A stretch of DNA of 64,000 nucleotides from Bifidobacterium commune (GCF_900094885.1 NZ_FMBL01000001.1:524867-588866), one strand, 5' to 3'; shown: positions 44,432 through 56,156, counted from the stretch's first letter. Translations and numbers: made by a program. Notes: generated from the sequence alone by a model not told the origin.

Positions 44432-44849
44432 TGCGAAAATCAACATCAAATAAGCTAAGCTGTGCCTCGCTGCGCTGGCCGTCTTGTTGGTGGTCGTGTT
44501 CGCGTTCGTCGGCAAGTCGTAGAGGTCCTGCTACGAGTCGTTCCCCCAGGTCCACAAGCGAGGCGTCGACATCGTCACCCAGACCAACGCCCTTTTCGAG
44601 ACCAAGGCATGGACCAACTGGCACGGCAGTCGCGTGCAAGATGCCGTCAAATGCAGCGGCAGGAAAGACATCCGAGTCGATATGGACAACGACTCCGGAG
44701 CGGAGGAAATGATCACTAAGATCTCTGTCATCAAAGGCGACCTACTCGTCTCCCATATCGCTGCCAGTCATGCTTTTGTCGCGCTCGTCGTCCCCAGACC
44801 TGCTGGTGGAGCGCAGGGCGGACCGGCCGTCACGAGGAAGACGGATTGA
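44431..44849 (+). pseudogene. Broken gene for a secreted or membrane protein
   Basis: ATG 44431 begins MRKSTSNK, then the frame shifts after about ten codons into a hydrophobic run CLAALAVLLVVVFAFVG (from about 44463), a signal peptide or anchor. That frame meets TAG at 44520 and then stays open to 44849, with ESFPQVHKRGVDIVTQTNAL and RVQDAVKCSGRKDIRVDMDN. One frameshift and one stop disrupt it. The family is not recognised. Confidence 0.55.
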
Positions 44850-44886
44850 CCGAACCGTCGGCGTGGAGAGAACAATAACGAAAAAT

Positions 44887-44922
44887 CGTGTCTGAATCGT
44901 GTATTGGAATGATTCGGACACG
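44887..44922. terminator. Stem-loop at the end of the element remnant
   Basis: CGTGTCTGAATC (44887-44898) pairs with GATTCGGACACG (44911-44922) with one wobble; A-rich before and TTTATATTTT after. Probably the terminator for the broken gene ending at 44849. Confidence 0.65.
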
Positions 44923-45216
44923 ACCTTTATATTTTCTTCACCATCGCAACCGTCACCATCGTCCACAAAATCGAAATATTGAATCCGGTGTCCCGCGCTG
45001 GCGCGTCCATCGCCGTGAATCCACGGCGCGACAGCAAAACTGTCAAGCTCGGGACTATCATCAGCAGTCCAGTATCTTGAATTCGTTGGGAAATAAGGTA
45101 TTCGAAACTACATAGCCGTCAGGGAAAGCATGCATCCCGGTATCCGGAAGGTACCTGTCATTAGTGCCAAAAACGACGGAGGCCTGCAGTCATCGTGTCT
45201 AATCGTGTCTGGAATC
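44923..45216. other. Non-coding end of the element remnant
   Basis: No supportable gene. At its right end, near 45194-45216, ATCGTGTCT-AATCGTGTC-TGGAAT imperfectly repeats the sequence at 44886-44910. It runs up to the tRNA-Pro terminator. Confidence 0.4.
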
Positions 45217-45258
45217 AAAAAAGCTTGAATCCACTGTTTCGAAACATCGGATTCAAGC
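45217..45258 (-). terminator. Terminator of tRNA-Pro
   Basis: Stem GCTTGAATCC (45223-45232) with GGATTCAAGC (45249-45258), inner palindrome TGTTTCGAAACA, and six T on the minus strand (A run 45217-45222). Confidence 0.85.
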
Positions 45259-45266
45259 TCATCCCG

Positions 45267-45340
<74 letters not shown>

Positions 45341-45512
45341 AACTGTGCAAAAGCACCAGTCAGAAAGTCTAGCACACCTTTAAGAAACTGGCCATTCGGC
45401 GTGGCGCGGGTTACATCAGGGTTGCGTCAAATACCACAATCCCTTCGTTAAAACAACAACGGACTAACTGTTGATACATGGTTACGTAACCAGTGATATC
45501 GGCCGATACGCC

Positions 45513-47648
45513 CTACTTCCTCTTTGCCTTGCGTTCACGGATGTGCACCGAAATTTGAATGGGCGTGCCTTCGAAACCGAACTCCTCACGAAGCTGATGC
45601 TCGATGTACCGGCGGTAGCCATGCTCAAGGAATCCGCTGGCGAAGATCACGAATCGCGGAGGTCTGGTCGAGGCCTGTGTCGCGAAGAGAATACGAGGCT
45701 GTTTCCCGCCACGCAGCGGGTGCGGATGTGCAGCCTGAATGCGGCCGAGGAACGAGTTGAGTTTGCCTGTCGGCACACGCTGATCCCAAGACTCCAGTGC
45801 CGTGCTCATGGCGCTCAACAAGCGGTTGGTGTGCCAACCGGTCTTAGCAGAAAGGTTGACACGCTGTGCCCATGTAACGCGTTCGAACTCGGTTTTCCAC
45901 AAACGTTCGAGGCGCTGCCGGTCGAAGTCGTCCATCAGATCCCATTTGTTGAACACCAGAACGATGGCACGCCCGGCATCCACGGCCTGGCTCATCACTT
46001 TGAGATCTTGGTCGGAAATCGGTTGCGAAGCATCAAAGAGGACCAAAGCAAGTTCGGAACGTTCGATTGCTGCTTGTGTGCGAAGCGAGGAATAGTATTC
46101 AGCCCCTGACAGCTTGTGCAATCTGCGCTTGATGCCGGCAGTGTCGATGAATAACCAGTCCTCGTCACCGATGGTGATGACTTCATCTACAGGATCGCGT
46201 GTGGTTCCGGCGAGATCATTGACAACGCTGCGCTGCTCATGTGCCAGCTCATTGAGCAGTGAGGACTTGCCTACATTCGGCTTGCCGATGAGAGCAACAC
46301 GCCGCAGACCCGTTGGGGTAAGAAAGCCGGAAGTCTTCTTGGCTTTCGACAAGGTGTCCAAAACGACATCGAGCAAATCGCCAACACCTCGACCGTGCAT
46401 GGCCGAAATGCCGTATGGCTCCCCTAGCCCGAGTTTCCAGAAATCGGCAGCCAAGTATTCACTGTTTGTATCGTCGATTTTGTTCACGGCGAGTATCACC
46501 GGTTTGCCACTTTCACGCAGCATTTTGACGATACGTTCATCAGTCGAAGTGATGCCGACCTGACCGTCAACAACCAGAACAACCGCATCCGAAAGCCCTA
46601 CCGCTATCTGTGCCTGCGAGGCTATGGCCGATTCAATGCCTTCGACATCAGCTTCCCAGCCGCCAGTATCGATCAACTTGAAATCGGTGCCAGTCCATTC
46701 GGCGTCGTAGCTGACACGATCGCGAGTAACACCGGGGGTATCTTCGACCACAGCTGCACGACGGCCGAGAATACGATTGACCAGCGTTGATTTGCCAACA
46801 TTCGGTCGACCGACGACGGCAAGTACTCCTACCGGTTTTTGGCTATAGGCATGGTTCTTGTCAAGTGTTTCGCCACCAAGCAATGCTTGGTCTTCGTCGT
46901 CGAGCTCATAGTCATCGAGGTTGGCCGCGTATTGTTTGTATGCCTGTTCCTCGACGGCCATGTCGACAAGCTCAATCAACTTGTCAAGCGTTTGTTCGAA
47001 GTTCAGGTCCGAATTGTCAACAGCAGTCACACCTGGTGCGGCCTCGACGAAACTGGTTGCTTTGGAGTCCGCCTTGTCTCGAGCGACGACGTTCTCGGGA
47101 CCCATACCGGCGGTTTGCGTCGCTTGCCCCGACCTGCGCGCCTGACGAACTTCCGGACGTGCGGTCAACAAGACACGAACTTCCGCGTCTGGAGCAACGA
47201 CAGTAGTGATATCTCGACCTTCAACAACGATTCCCGCACCCTTGGAGAAGGAATCCTGGGCAGCTTCACGATTGATGTATGCACGTTGAGCCGCAATCAT
47301 CACATGCCGAACCGGAAGGATGTTGGACACCTTCGAAACGTGTGAAGAAACCGATGTGTCCCTAATCAACGAACTGATGTCTTCACCGTCGACCAAGACT
47401 TCGGGGTGCTCAGGATCTACCCCCATGTCGAAATGATCGCCGGTAAACCACTCACCCACCATCTCGGTGATTTCTTGCTCGTCAAGACTCTCTGCATCAA
47501 GATTGACGCCGTTATGCATGCACATCCATGCGGCAGCACGATACATGGCTCCGGTATCGAGGTAGGCATAACCAAAATATTTGGCTAATGCCTTAGAAGT
47601 AGAGGATTTACCGACTCCGGCAGGACCATCAATGGCTACTCGTATCAC
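45513..47648 (-). CDS. cmk-der: Fused cytidylate kinase and GTPase Der
   Basis: 711-residue bifunctional protein. Residues about 1-225 are CMP kinase ([31 protein letters not shown]), then a linker of about 50 residues rich in Asp/Glu, then Der with two GTPase domains: [12 protein letters not shown] with DTPG and NKIDD, and [12 protein letters not shown] with DTAG and NKWD, and the KH-like C-terminal domain ending in basic KRK. Der is needed for 50S assembly. The GTG start overlaps the rluB stop (GTGA). This fusion is known in bifidobacteria. Confidence 0.95.
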   Translation of the reverse strand: MIRVAIDGPAGVGKSSTSKALAKYFGYAYLDTGAMYRAAAWMCMHNGVNLDAESLDEQEITEMVGEWFTGDHFDMGVDPEHPEVLVDGEDISSLIRDTSVSSHVSKVSNILPVRHVMIAAQRAYINREAAQDSFSKGAGIVVEGRDITTVVAPDAEVRVLLTARPEVRQARRSGQATQTAGMGPENVVARDKADSKATSFVEAAPGVTAVDNSDLNFEQTLDKLIELVDMAVEEQAYKQYAANLDDYELDDEDQALLGGETLDKNHAYSQKPVGVLAVVGRPNVGKSTLVNRILGRRAAVVEDTPGVTRDRVSYDAEWTGTDFKLIDTGGWEADVEGIESAIASQAQIAVGLSDAVVLVVDGQVGITSTDERIVKMLRESGKPVILAVNKIDDTNSEYLAADFWKLGLGEPYGISAMHGRGVGDLLDVVLDTLSKAKKTSGFLTPTGLRRVALIGKPNVGKSSLLNELAHEQRSVVNDLAGTTRDPVDEVITIGDEDWLFIDTAGIKRRLHKLSGAEYYSSLRTQAAIERSELALVLFDASQPISDQDLKVMSQAVDAGRAIVLVFNKWDLMDDFDRQRLERLWKTEFERVTWAQRVNLSAKTGWHTNRLLSAMSTALESWDQRVPTGKLNSFLGRIQAAHPHPLRGGKQPRILFATQASTRPPRFVIFASGFLEHGYRRYIEHQLREEFGFEGTPIQISVHIRERKAKRK

Positions 47649-48421
47649 AGTCCGACCTCCTTGGAAAGCGAACGAACTTCGGTCTGCGAAAGTACACGGT
47701 ACGACCCGGATTTCAAATCACCCAGCTTGATGGGGCCGATCTGCGTACGTACAAGTCTGCGCACCGGGAAGCCGATCGCACCAAAAATACGGCGGACGAT
47801 ACGGTTCTTGCCGGAGTGAAGCACCACCTTAACGATGGTCGAGTCACGCGAGGAATCGATAATTGCGCAATGATCGAGGCGAATAAGTCCATCGTCAAGA
47901 TTGACACCTTGAGTAATGAGGCGACGGCAGATATTGCCACCAATGCGGCCGTCCAACGTGGCAATGTACGTTTTTTGGACCTGGTAACGCGGATGCATAA
48001 CATGCTGGCTGAGCTCTCCGTCGTTGGTCATCAGAATCAGACCTTCGGTTTCATAGTCCAAACGGCCCATATGGAAAATATGCTCGTACTTGTCACCGAT
48101 TATATCGCTGAGTGTGTAGCGCCCTTTCGGGTCATCCATGGTCGAGAGCACCTTTTTGGGCTTGTTTAACGCCAAGGTGACCAAGCGGTTGTCAAGCTTG
48201 ATTCGAGATCCGTCAACACGTATCTGCTGACTGTTCGGGTCGACCCTGGTGCCAAGCTCGGTAACCAGCTCTCCGTCGACTTCCACTCGACCTTCGGTAA
48301 TAATTTGCTCACATTTGCGTCGTGAGCCAAAACCGGCTTGCGCCAGCAATTTTTGAAGACGTGTTCCTTCGTCATAACTGTCTTGATGCGCTTTTTCGGC
48401 GCGCGAATATGCGTGTGGCAT
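47645..48421 (-). CDS. rluB: 23S rRNA pseudouridine synthase, RluB/RsuA family
   Basis: 258 residues. An N-terminal S4 domain ([30 protein letters not shown]) leads to the catalytic domain with [20 protein letters not shown], holding the catalytic Asp. [10 protein letters not shown] follows. The RluB or RsuA subgroup is not fully separable by eye. Translationally coupled to cmk-der by a 4-base overlap. Confidence 0.9.
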   Translation of the reverse strand: MPHAYSRAEKAHQDSYDEGTRLQKLLAQAGFGSRRKCEQIITEGRVEVDGELVTELGTRVDPNSQQIRVDGSRIKLDNRLVTLALNKPKKVLSTMDDPKGRYTLSDIIGDKYEHIFHMGRLDYETEGLILMTNDGELSQHVMHPRYQVQKTYIATLDGRIGGNICRRLITQGVNLDDGLIRLDHCAIIDSSRDSTIVKVVLHSGKNRIVRRIFGAIGFPVRRLVRTQIGPIKLGDLKSGSYRVLSQTEVRSLSKEVGL

Positions 48422-48598
48422 CGTTCTCCCAACGTGGCCATGCAGGAAAAGCTAAAAGCTTGCCCTACCGCTTTCCTTCTTATATATGCAAAATCCTGCA
48501 GGGCATGTCCTCTACAGGCAAGGTGCATGTCAAGTATACAGTACTTACCGCCCCGTTGCTATCATGTTGAATCGTAACGTACTATACCTGAAGGAAAA

Positions 48599-49546
48599 GT
48601 GATGTCACAACTAGAAGTACAACCTGTAGAAGAAACAAGCAAAACGAAAACATTGGCAGCGATTGGAAGCGAACTTATCGGAAGCTTCCTGATTTTTCTC
48701 ACAATTTATCTCGTATCCTCGTTGAGCCCGTCGATGTATGGCGCAAGCGTACTGCTGATTGCTATAGCCACCGGCTTGGTCTACGCCGCGATGATTGCTG
48801 TCTTTGGACAGTTCTCCGGCGGGCAGTTCAATCCAGCAGTGACTTTGGTAGCTATATTAACCGGTAGAACCACAGTCTTAAACGGGATTTTCTACATTAT
48901 CATGCAGCTTTGTGGGGCAATCGCAGCCGGATCACTTGTCCGGTTCATTCTGCCTACATCGCAGACCGCCACTGCAAAGATGTGGCTCTCCGCTGCTGTG
49001 AACGGATTTGATGAAGGTTCTGTTTCTGCAACGCAGCTGCAATCAGCGGGCTTAAGTTTTGGTGTGTTGCCTGCAGTTATCGTCGAGATTGCTGCGGCCA
49101 TTATCATTATTGCTACGGCTGTTTACCTCATGAATCGAGATGACGTATCCAGCGTTCAGTCGGCCGCCTCCATGGGCATTGCTTACACCGTTGGTGTGAT
49201 TTTGACTTATCCGATTACTGGTTCATCCCTTAACCCGGCGCGTTCCACCGGTATCGCCATTGCTGCACAAAATATCAAGCTCACGGTTAATCCGCTACAT
49301 CAGCTGTTCATCTTCTGGATTTGCCCGATTCTCACTGCAGCAATTGTGAGCATCATCGTTATTACATGCAAAAACTTTGGGCAGAAAACTCCGGTTGAGG
49401 TCGTGGAAGTTGAAGAGAACGCTGAAATCAAGGAGGAAGACTTCGCTGATCCGACGAACCTTTCTGAAACGAATCCGTCGGGAGATGCAAACTTCGCCGA
49501 TACTGATGCTGATGTTGAAAATGACTCCGCAACGGAAAAAATTTGA
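48599..49546 (+). CDS. MIP-family aquaporin
   Basis: Membrane channel of the aquaporin/glycerol facilitator family, 314-315 residues. The two NPA boxes are GGQFNPAVTLVAIL and GSSLNPARSTGIAIA, in a six-helix frame. The C-terminal 65 residues are an acidic cytoplasmic tail (VEVEENAEIKEEDFADPTN). ATG 48602 after GTG 48599; AAGGAAAAG precedes. Water or small-solute selectivity cannot be decided. It is on the plus strand between two minus-strand genes and convergent with the DUF3017 gene. Confidence 0.9.
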   Translation: MMSQLEVQPVEETSKTKTLAAIGSELIGSFLIFLTIYLVSSLSPSMYGASVLLIAIATGLVYAAMIAVFGQFSGGQFNPAVTLVAILTGRTTVLNGIFYIIMQLCGAIAAGSLVRFILPTSQTATAKMWLSAAVNGFDEGSVSATQLQSAGLSFGVLPAVIVEIAAAIIIIATAVYLMNRDDVSSVQSAASMGIAYTVGVILTYPITGSSLNPARSTGIAIAAQNIKLTVNPLHQLFIFWICPILTAAIVSIIVITCKNFGQKTPVEVVEVEENAEIKEEDFADPTNLSETNPSGDANFADTDADVENDSATEKI

Positions 49547-49562
49547 TTAGCTATCGACCCGC

Positions 49563-49853
49563 TCAAATGAGAATTTGAATGCTGAAATAAACGACAAGTA
49601 ATCCGATTCCGAGGCCGACACCGATAAAGGTATCAAAACCAACCGAGCGGATTTTCCAAGGGCTTCGATCCTTAAGCAACAAACGAATCAAACCAGTTAC
49701 AATGGCCGTCGCAGCGAATATCGCTGTGGCGGCCATTGTATGCCCTAAGCCTGCAAGCACGGCACCGCCCAGAACGGCAAACAATACAATCCATTCAAAA
49801 ATAGGCTTGCCTTCATGTGATTCTGAAACGTAAGGGCGCTTGTTGTTCATCAT
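49563..49853 (-). CDS. DUF3017-like small membrane protein
   Basis: 96 residues, three membrane helices: FEWIVLFAVLGGAVLAGLG, TAIFAATAIVTGLIRLLL and FIGVGLGIGLLVVYFSIQIL. Located after purH, as DUF3017 genes are in other actinobacteria; this and the length support the assignment. AAGGAGCG precedes the ATG pair. Function unknown. Confidence 0.7.
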   Translation of the reverse strand: MMNNKRPYVSESHEGKPIFEWIVLFAVLGGAVLAGLGHTMAATAIFAATAIVTGLIRLLLKDRSPWKIRSVGFDTFIGVGLGIGLLVVYFSIQILI

Positions 49854-50069
49854 CGCTCCTTGTTGCTTCGATCGTTAATGTTGATAAACAGTCAGTCTAG
49901 CTGGACTGCCGTATTTCAATCAATTCGATGCGTTTTGTTTTATGATTAAACCGATGAATGGATCACCACAAAAGTTGCATCCAGCGTAAGGGAATCTTAC
50001 GTCTAGTGCCGCTCCAATCAGCTCCACGTTACCAAATACTGCACGGTCTGGTTATGAATATTGTCAGAA

Positions 50070-51878
50070 TCAGTGCATAAAATGTCTGGTACCAGTCAGG
50101 TACATCGTAACGTCACGTCGCCGTGCCGCTTCAATCACTTCGTCATCCCGAATCGATCCGCCGGGCTGCACGATGGCTTTCACTCCAGCATCAATAAGGA
50201 CTTCCACTCCATCTGCAAATGGAAAGAAGGCATCCGATGCTGCAACGGAACCTTCACTGCGGTTGATACCGTCAGCTAACGTATTAGCTCGTTGGACAGC
50301 TAAATGACACGTATCAACGCGGTTGACCTGTCCCATTCCAATTCCAACGGTAGCCCGGTCGTGAGCCAACAGCACTGCATTCGACTTGACACAACGAATG
50401 GCTTTCCATGCAAAAGCCAAATCATTAAGCATACTTGCATCGACCGCTTTGCCAGAAACCAGTTTCCAATTTAACGGACCATCCCCTGGGGCATCAATCT
50501 TGTCAAGAGACTGCATGAGAACACCACCTTCAATTTGCCGCAACTGCAAATCGCCTTGAGGCATATGCGACACCTTCAGAATTCGCAGGTTTTTCTTACA
50601 TGTTTTCAACAATTGAAGTGCCGCTGGTTTATAGTCGGGAGCCACGATAACCTCAGTAAAAATGGGACTAATATTTTCAGCCATTTCCAAAGTGATAGTT
50701 GAATTGGCCGCGATAACACCGCCGTAGGCACTCATTGGATCACAGGCATGTGCTTTAAGATGAGCTTCGGCGACTGTCTTGCCGATGGCAAGGCCGCATG
50801 GGTTGTTATGTTTGCATATAGCAACAGCGATCTCTGGCGCAAAATCCCAAACAGCACGCCACGCCGAATCGGCATCCACATAGTTGTTGTAACTCATGGG
50901 CTTGCCGCCTAGCTGCTCTGCATGCGCCAAACCTTCCTGATTCAGTGGATTCGTATATAGAGCAGCCCGCTGATGAGGATTCTCACCGTAACTCAGTTGT
51001 TGTGCAAAATCCCATGAGCTGGTCAGGCAAGGCGGGAATTGAACATCAGGTCTTTGTTTACCGTTGTGAGAATCTGCTATGGAAACATTAATATCTGTTG
51101 ACATGTCACCGTGTGCAGTAGGTATGCCGACATCTACTGCTGGTCTGTTGGTGCCGTTCGGCGTAGATATGTGATCTTTTGCGTCAGATAGGTTGCCGCA
51201 AGTCACAAAAACACCGTCATTCGCTATGGACAAGTTGGCATTGACCGTATATCGGCTTTTACTGAGACTTATTGGTTCAAACCAATAAGTGTTTGTCCAT
51301 TCAGCGATTCTTGCATCATATGCAGCAGTAGCGGCGAAAGCTTTGGCGGCCAACCAACGACGTTCTTCTAAAGAGAAACCAGTGCCACTGACCACTCTTT
51401 CTGCCACTAGGCTGTATTGCGACGGATCACTGATGACTGTTACGCATGCGCTGTTTTTGGCAGCCCCACGAATCATCGAAGGTCCACCAATATCGATTTT
51501 TTCAATCATCTCAGCTTCGGAGGCACCAGATCGAACCGTATCTGCGAAAGGGTAGAGATTGCCAACTACAAGATCGAAAGGCTCGATATCCAACGATTTC
51601 AACTGACGTGCCTGCTCCTCATCATTCATATCAGCCAAAATGCCTGCGTGAATGTGAGGATCCAGAGTTTTCACGCGCCCGTTCAAGGATTCAGGGAAAC
51701 CTGTGATTTCCTCGACTTCGGTGACATTGACGCCTAGTTCAGACAGTCGTTTAGCTGTAGAACCAGTGGAGACCACGGTAGTACCAGCTGAGATAAATGC
51801 CTCAGCCAGTTCATTTATTCCACTTTTGTCGTATACCGACACCAATGCTCTCCGAATAGGACGGGTTGTATCTTTCAT
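50070..51878 (-). CDS. purH: Bifunctional AICAR transformylase/IMP cyclohydrolase
   Basis: Last two steps of IMP synthesis. The cyclohydrolase domain (residues 1-200) starts [20 protein letters not shown] and has [11 protein letters not shown]; the AICAR transformylase domain has [26 protein letters not shown] and the late [16 protein letters not shown]. At 602 residues it is longer than usual (about 520-545) because of a low-complexity Asn/Ser/Asp-rich insertion at about residues 205-280 (51039-51266) between the two domains. It follows perM with 35 bases. Confidence 0.95.
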   Translation of the reverse strand: MKDTTRPIRRALVSVYDKSGINELAEAFISAGTTVVSTGSTAKRLSELGVNVTEVEEITGFPESLNGRVKTLDPHIHAGILADMNDEEQARQLKSLDIEPFDLVVGNLYPFADTVRSGASEAEMIEKIDIGGPSMIRGAAKNSACVTVISDPSQYSLVAERVVSGTGFSLEERRWLAAKAFAATAAYDARIAEWTNTYWFEPISLSKSRYTVNANLSIANDGVFVTCGNLSDAKDHISTPNGTNRPAVDVGIPTAHGDMSTDINVSIADSHNGKQRPDVQFPPCLTSSWDFAQQLSYGENPHQRAALYTNPLNQEGLAHAEQLGGKPMSYNNYVDADSAWRAVWDFAPEIAVAICKHNNPCGLAIGKTVAEAHLKAHACDPMSAYGGVIAANSTITLEMAENISPIFTEVIVAPDYKPAALQLLKTCKKNLRILKVSHMPQGDLQLRQIEGGVLMQSLDKIDAPGDGPLNWKLVSGKAVDASMLNDLAFAWKAIRCVKSNAVLLAHDRATVGIGMGQVNRVDTCHLAVQRANTLADGINRSEGSVAASDAFFPFADGVEVLIDAGVKAIVQPGGSIRDDEVIEAARRRDVTMYLTGTRHFMH

Positions 51879-51913
51879 GATGCAGCTCCTTGCATGATGC
51901 CGATATATTCGTT

Positions 51914-53287
51914 TTATTTTTGGTTTGAGTCTAAATCTATATCGACTTTGTTCTCGGAGTCAACTGGAGCTGCGATAGTTGGCAACGTAGCCGGATCAGA
52001 AGATTTTTCCGTGCTGTCGCTATCTGTTTTCAGCTCTTCTATTGCGGCATTGTATGTATGAAGATGATTGAATGTAATGCGCACGCCAAACACCAGTGCA
52101 ATAAGCACGATTGCTGCGAACCAACCGCCCAAAAACCCCACTGAGCTAGAAAGGCAGACCACACGCGATGAGGCAATCGGATCAACTCCAACATGAGCCA
52201 GTCTATGCTGTCCAAGCGAGCCTGATGAGAGAACAAAAAGTATATTTACCACAAGAGCCATCAGTGCGCTGGTCAAGAAGAAGGACAGTAAAGGATAGAT
52301 GAACTGACCAATAATCTTACCAGGGTTGAACGGTTCGTCCGGTTTTCCGGCGCTAATCGCAAAACATTTCGGGAGAAACAACTCAATAATCGCCAAGAGC
52401 AATCCGGAAATCATTGGAATGGCTACAAGACAAAGACGAAGTGTGTCATTACTCAAAGCTTGAGGAAATATTGCGAACACCGGTACTGCAGGAAGATCTG
52501 CCGCATGGTCGCTCCATAGCGAGAAACTTGCTAAATCACCAACAACGAACGTGCCACCAAACAACCAAGAAAGCGCCCACAAGCAGAGGTTTGGCAACCA
52601 TGCCAACGTACATATCGTTGTTATAATTCTTGACCCCATTCCCATATTGGTCATATGGAAAAGGCGCACCGCTGCACTTTGGTTAGCGATGATCCAGACC
52701 AGAACGGTTACCAGCCCGGCGACGATATAACCCAGAATCAAAATAACGGCGTTACTCAGGCCCAACTTCAAGCTACTAATCAACTTCGGCGGAAGGTTGT
52801 TATTCACCCATTCCCCCGCTCGTGATATAAGCCGTGCTTGAGGCAACGAACCCAATAAGAATGCTATGGTAAACACCGCTCCAGCCTTGGCCAGTACGGT
52901 CCATAACGAATCTTCAAGCACTACCACGATGTTCTGAGTAAAAAGCCAGTTGACCACCAACCAGACAAACAGGCCAGACAGATAGGATTTCGGACTACGT
53001 GACAACCTGCGTGTCAGTGATGCAAGCAACCAAACAAGCAAGACCGTAAGCAGCAACGGAATGATCGAGAGTGTAATGGAACCTGCGTGAAAGCCTGCAC
53101 CTTGAGTAAGTAACATGAGGGCAAGCGTCAATGGTAACGAAAAACGGGAAAGCGTTTCTCCGCCTTCCTCCATTGAAACCACCAGCAAGGTGAGCGATAC
53201 CAATAGGCCTAATACGACAGTAAATATCACGGCTCCGCCAAGAGCTATGATCATGCCTTTCATCCAAGGACGCTCACTTTTATTCAT
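51914..53287 (-). CDS. perM: PerM/DUF6350-family membrane protein
   Basis: 457 residues, about ten or more membrane helices, acidic C-terminal tail ([17 protein letters not shown]). Located between sucD and purH, matching mycobacterial Rv0955 (PerM), an integral membrane protein linked to cell division. The assignment rests on position and topology. The ATG overlaps the sucD stop by four bases. Confidence 0.75.
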   Translation of the reverse strand: MNKSERPWMKGMIIALGGAVIFTVVLGLLVSLTLLVVSMEEGGETLSRFSLPLTLALMLLTQGAGFHAGSITLSIIPLLLTVLLVWLLASLTRRLSRSPKSYLSGLFVWLVVNWLFTQNIVVVLEDSLWTVLAKAGAVFTIAFLLGSLPQARLISRAGEWVNNNLPPKLISSLKLGLSNAVILILGYIVAGLVTVLVWIIANQSAAVRLFHMTNMGMGSRIITTICTLAWLPNLCLWALSWLFGGTFVVGDLASFSLWSDHAADLPAVPVFAIFPQALSNDTLRLCLVAIPMISGLLLAIIELFLPKCFAISAGKPDEPFNPGKIIGQFIYPLLSFFLTSALMALVVNILFVLSSGSLGQHRLAHVGVDPIASSRVVCLSSSVGFLGGWFAAIVLIALVFGVRITFNHLHTYNAAIEELKTDSDSTEKSSDPATLPTIAAPVDSENKVDIDLDSNQK

Positions 53288-54219
53288 TGCTGAGCATTTC
53301 CACCATTCATGATTTCAATAAGCAATTGTGCTGCCTGTGCAGGGCTTTTTCCTACCGGAATACCTGCAGCTTCCAATGCCTCTTTCTTGCCTTGGGCCGT
53401 ACCGCTGCCACCTGAAACAATGGCTCCCGCGTGACCCATCTGTTTTCCTTCCGGAGCGGTGAAACCTGCGATGTAGGCCACAACCGGCTTAGTCATGTGC
53501 TCGTTGGCCCATTTAGCGGCATCCTGTTCAGCTTGTCCCCCAATTTCACCAATCATCATGACCGCTTTAGTATCGTCATCGGCTTCAAATTGCTCAAGCG
53601 CCTCTACCAATGTCGTGCCAACGATTGGGTCACCGCCGACACCAATGCACGCAGTAAAGCCGATTTGCGAAAGTTCACCCATCAACTGATAGGTAAGAGT
53701 TCCGGATTTCGACACCAAGCCCAAAGGTCCGGAAGAAACAATGCCGTCAGGAATGATACCCAAATTGACACCTGCGGAGGAATCGTCACCTTGCTTCGGT
53801 AGTTTGAGCAACCCAGGGCAATTGGGACCTACAATTCGAACACCCTTCTTCAATGCCAGCTCGACACAGTAAGCGGTGTCTGCAACAGGAATGCCTTCGG
53901 TAATCACCACAATCAAATCAATATCGGCATCAATAGCTTCAAGCATGGCACTTTTAGCAAACCGTGGTGGTACAAAAATCACGCTGACCTTCGCACCTGT
54001 GGCTTTTTTTGCTTCTTTACACGTGGCATACACGGGGACGTCGATTTGCTGATTTGATTTCTCCAGTTTGAAACTGACGTTTCTTCCGGCTTTTTTCGGG
54101 TTAACCCCCCCAACGATGTTGGTTCCCGCATTCAACATGCGTTCTGTGTGATTCATTCCTTGATGCCCGGTGATGCCTTGAACCATAACCGGGGCGTTGT
54201 CTTCGATAAACAGTGTCAT
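53284..54219 (-). CDS. sucD: Succinyl-CoA synthetase alpha subunit
   Basis: Makes succinate and nucleoside triphosphate from succinyl-CoA, or the reverse. 311 residues; [17 protein letters not shown] and [10 protein letters not shown] at the N-terminus, GPNCPGLL, and the phosphohistidine region [19 protein letters not shown] (His in MGHAGA). The start overlaps sucC (ATGA at 54216-54219). Confidence 0.96.
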   Translation of the reverse strand: MTLFIEDNAPVMVQGITGHQGMNHTERMLNAGTNIVGGVNPKKAGRNVSFKLEKSNQQIDVPVYATCKEAKKATGAKVSVIFVPPRFAKSAMLEAIDADIDLIVVITEGIPVADTAYCVELALKKGVRIVGPNCPGLLKLPKQGDDSSAGVNLGIIPDGIVSSGPLGLVSKSGTLTYQLMGELSQIGFTACIGVGGDPIVGTTLVEALEQFEADDDTKAVMMIGEIGGQAEQDAAKWANEHMTKPVVAYIAGFTAPEGKQMGHAGAIVSGGSGTAQGKKEALEAAGIPVGKSPAQAAQLLIEIMNGGNAQQ

Positions 54220-55412
54220 CTGACCGCCTCCTTACCGGGCTTTGCGAGTCTTGCTGCCTCTTGCGCAGCTTGTTCCATGGTGACGCACACATGAATATTG
54301 GGATTACCGGCTTCATGAAGAATCTTATGGCCCTCCTGTGCAGCATTGCCGTCAAATCTGACAACAATCGACTTCGATGCGTTCAGTTTATCAAGCGCAG
54401 AAAGAATACCTTTTGCTACCTCATCACAGGCAGTGATACCGCCATAGACATTGACGAACACGGATTCCACCTGCGGATCTGATAGCACTATTGAAAGGCT
54501 GTTACTCATGACTTCAGTGGATGCACCGCCTCCAATGTCGAGGAAATTGGCTGGTTTGACGCCGGTGCCCTGTTCCTCTCCTGCAGCAGAAACCGCATCG
54601 AGAGAGCTCATGACGAGTCCTGCACCGTTACCGATCACACCTACTTCGCCTTTGAGATGAACATAATGAAGTCCATGCTGCTTGGCACGCTCTTCAAAAA
54701 GATCCGTGTGAGTTGTATCCGCGAAACGTGCCCAATCATCATGTCTGAATGCAGCGTTGTCATCTAGAGAAATCTTGGCATCCAATGCGCAAAGTCGCTT
54801 CGTTGACTCATCATCAGGATTGCCGATCTTAGCTAAGGGGTTAATTTCAACCAACGTTGCATCGTTTTGCTTGAAACACTGCCACATCTTCAACAATACA
54901 TCTGCGGCCTGATCGAGATCAGCATGATAAAAGCCTATCGACTCCGCCATTTTACGGGCAGCTTCAATATCAAAATCCTCAAGAGCGCTGATATGCAGAC
55001 GCTTAACCGATTCCGGGCACTCCTTTGCAATCAGTTCTACCTCTGTACCCCCATTCGCCGTGGCAAGCACATCGTAGTCTCTTGATGAACGGTCCAAAGA
55101 AATGGATACATAATATTCATGCAACACATTCTTTGCCTCAGCAACCAGCACACCACTTACTTTGTGACCGCTTATGGTCATCGGGAGAATTTGTTCAGAA
55201 GAAAGAATGGCCTCATCTTGGTCTTTAGTAAGTTTGACTCCGCCAGCCTGTCCACGATGTCCAGTGCGCACCTGTGCCTTAATCACACAGGGATAACCAA
55301 TCGTATCAGCCGCAATTGCGACCTCATGAGAGTTTTGAGCGAATATTCCCCGGGGAATATCAATGCCCTGTTCCTCCAGAAGCTTTCGTGCCTGATATTC
55401 ATAGAGATCCAT
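54216..55412 (-). CDS. sucC: Succinyl-CoA synthetase beta subunit
   Basis: 398 residues. ATP-grasp N-terminus [27 protein letters not shown], and the C-terminal [19 protein letters not shown] and [16 protein letters not shown] are diagnostic. Forms the heterotetramer with SucD. The first gene of a minus-strand sucC-sucD-perM-purH run joined by 4-base overlaps, then 35 bases. Confidence 0.96.
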   Translation of the reverse strand: MDLYEYQARKLLEEQGIDIPRGIFAQNSHEVAIAADTIGYPCVIKAQVRTGHRGQAGGVKLTKDQDEAILSSEQILPMTISGHKVSGVLVAEAKNVLHEYYVSISLDRSSRDYDVLATANGGTEVELIAKECPESVKRLHISALEDFDIEAARKMAESIGFYHADLDQAADVLLKMWQCFKQNDATLVEINPLAKIGNPDDESTKRLCALDAKISLDDNAAFRHDDWARFADTTHTDLFEERAKQHGLHYVHLKGEVGVIGNGAGLVMSSLDAVSAAGEEQGTGVKPANFLDIGGGASTEVMSNSLSIVLSDPQVESVFVNVYGGITACDEVAKGILSALDKLNASKSIVVRFDGNAAQEGHKILHEAGNPNIHVCVTMEQAAQEAARLAKPGKEAVR

Positions 55413-55472
55413 ATAACCCTCTTACTTCTTGATCCGCTTCTTCCTCATCCAAGAACCGATACCTACCGTAGG

Positions 55473-56054
55473 TCAGGCAGGCATGGTAACCAGAGAGCTT
55501 ATGGGTGAATCCTCGAAATCGCTACGTCCGGAGAGACCAATGAGCTCCATCACAAAGCTAAATCCTACGACTTCACCTCCAGCTTTTGAGATAAGGTCAG
55601 CAGAGGCTTTGGCTGTACCGCCCGTAGCCATCAAATCATCAACCACCAGAACCCTGTCACCTGGCTTAACGGCGTCCTTTTCAATTTCAACCGTCGCTTC
55701 GCCGTATTCCAACGAATAGCTTTGATTCAACGTCTCCGGAGGAAGTTTTCCCGCCTTACGCACAGCCAAGAATCCTTTACCCAACTGTGCGGCCAGCGGA
55801 ACACCTATCAAGAAACCACGAGCTTCGAGGCCGGCAACGTAATCGAATGAATCAACGGATACAGGCAATGCGAGTTCAAGTGCCTTCATCATGATGGACA
55901 GACCTCTCTGATCTGCCAAAACAGGAATGAAGTCACGGAACATTACATCTTTCTTGGGAAACCCGGGAACAGTGCGAATAAGAGAAACAAGATATTGCGC
56001 ATCCTCTTCGCCGACTTTTGCAAGGTCCGTAATGGTGATATCCGAATGAGTCAT
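55473..56054 (-). CDS. apt: Adenine phosphoribosyltransferase
   Basis: Salvages adenine to AMP. 193 residues with VPGFPKKDVMFRDFIPVLAD, VAGLEARGFLIGVPLA, KAGKLPPETLNQSYSLEYG and the PRPP motif VLVVDDLMATGGTAKAS. It lies between yajC and sucC on the minus strand. Mycobacterial apt is likewise downstream of yajC-secD-secF, but here secDF are absent. Confidence 0.95.
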   Translation of the reverse strand: MTHSDITITDLAKVGEEDAQYLVSLIRTVPGFPKKDVMFRDFIPVLADQRGLSIMMKALELALPVSVDSFDYVAGLEARGFLIGVPLAAQLGKGFLAVRKAGKLPPETLNQSYSLEYGEATVEIEKDAVKPGDRVLVVDDLMATGGTAKASADLISKAGGEVVGFSFVMELIGLSGRSDFEDSPISSLVTMPA

Positions 56055-56156
56055 GAGTCAAGCCTTACTGCCGAATAATGATTGAATGATTGAGCGCTTG
56101 ACGTGTGGCAACCCACCACACACCTCGCAAACGCCATACGAAGTTGAAAGTTATCG

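Noticed and set aside
41870-45266. Search for a duplicate of the tRNA-Pro 3' end as an attachment site
   Set aside because: No second copy of the tRNA 3' end was found by eye in this interval, so boundaries of the element cannot be set.
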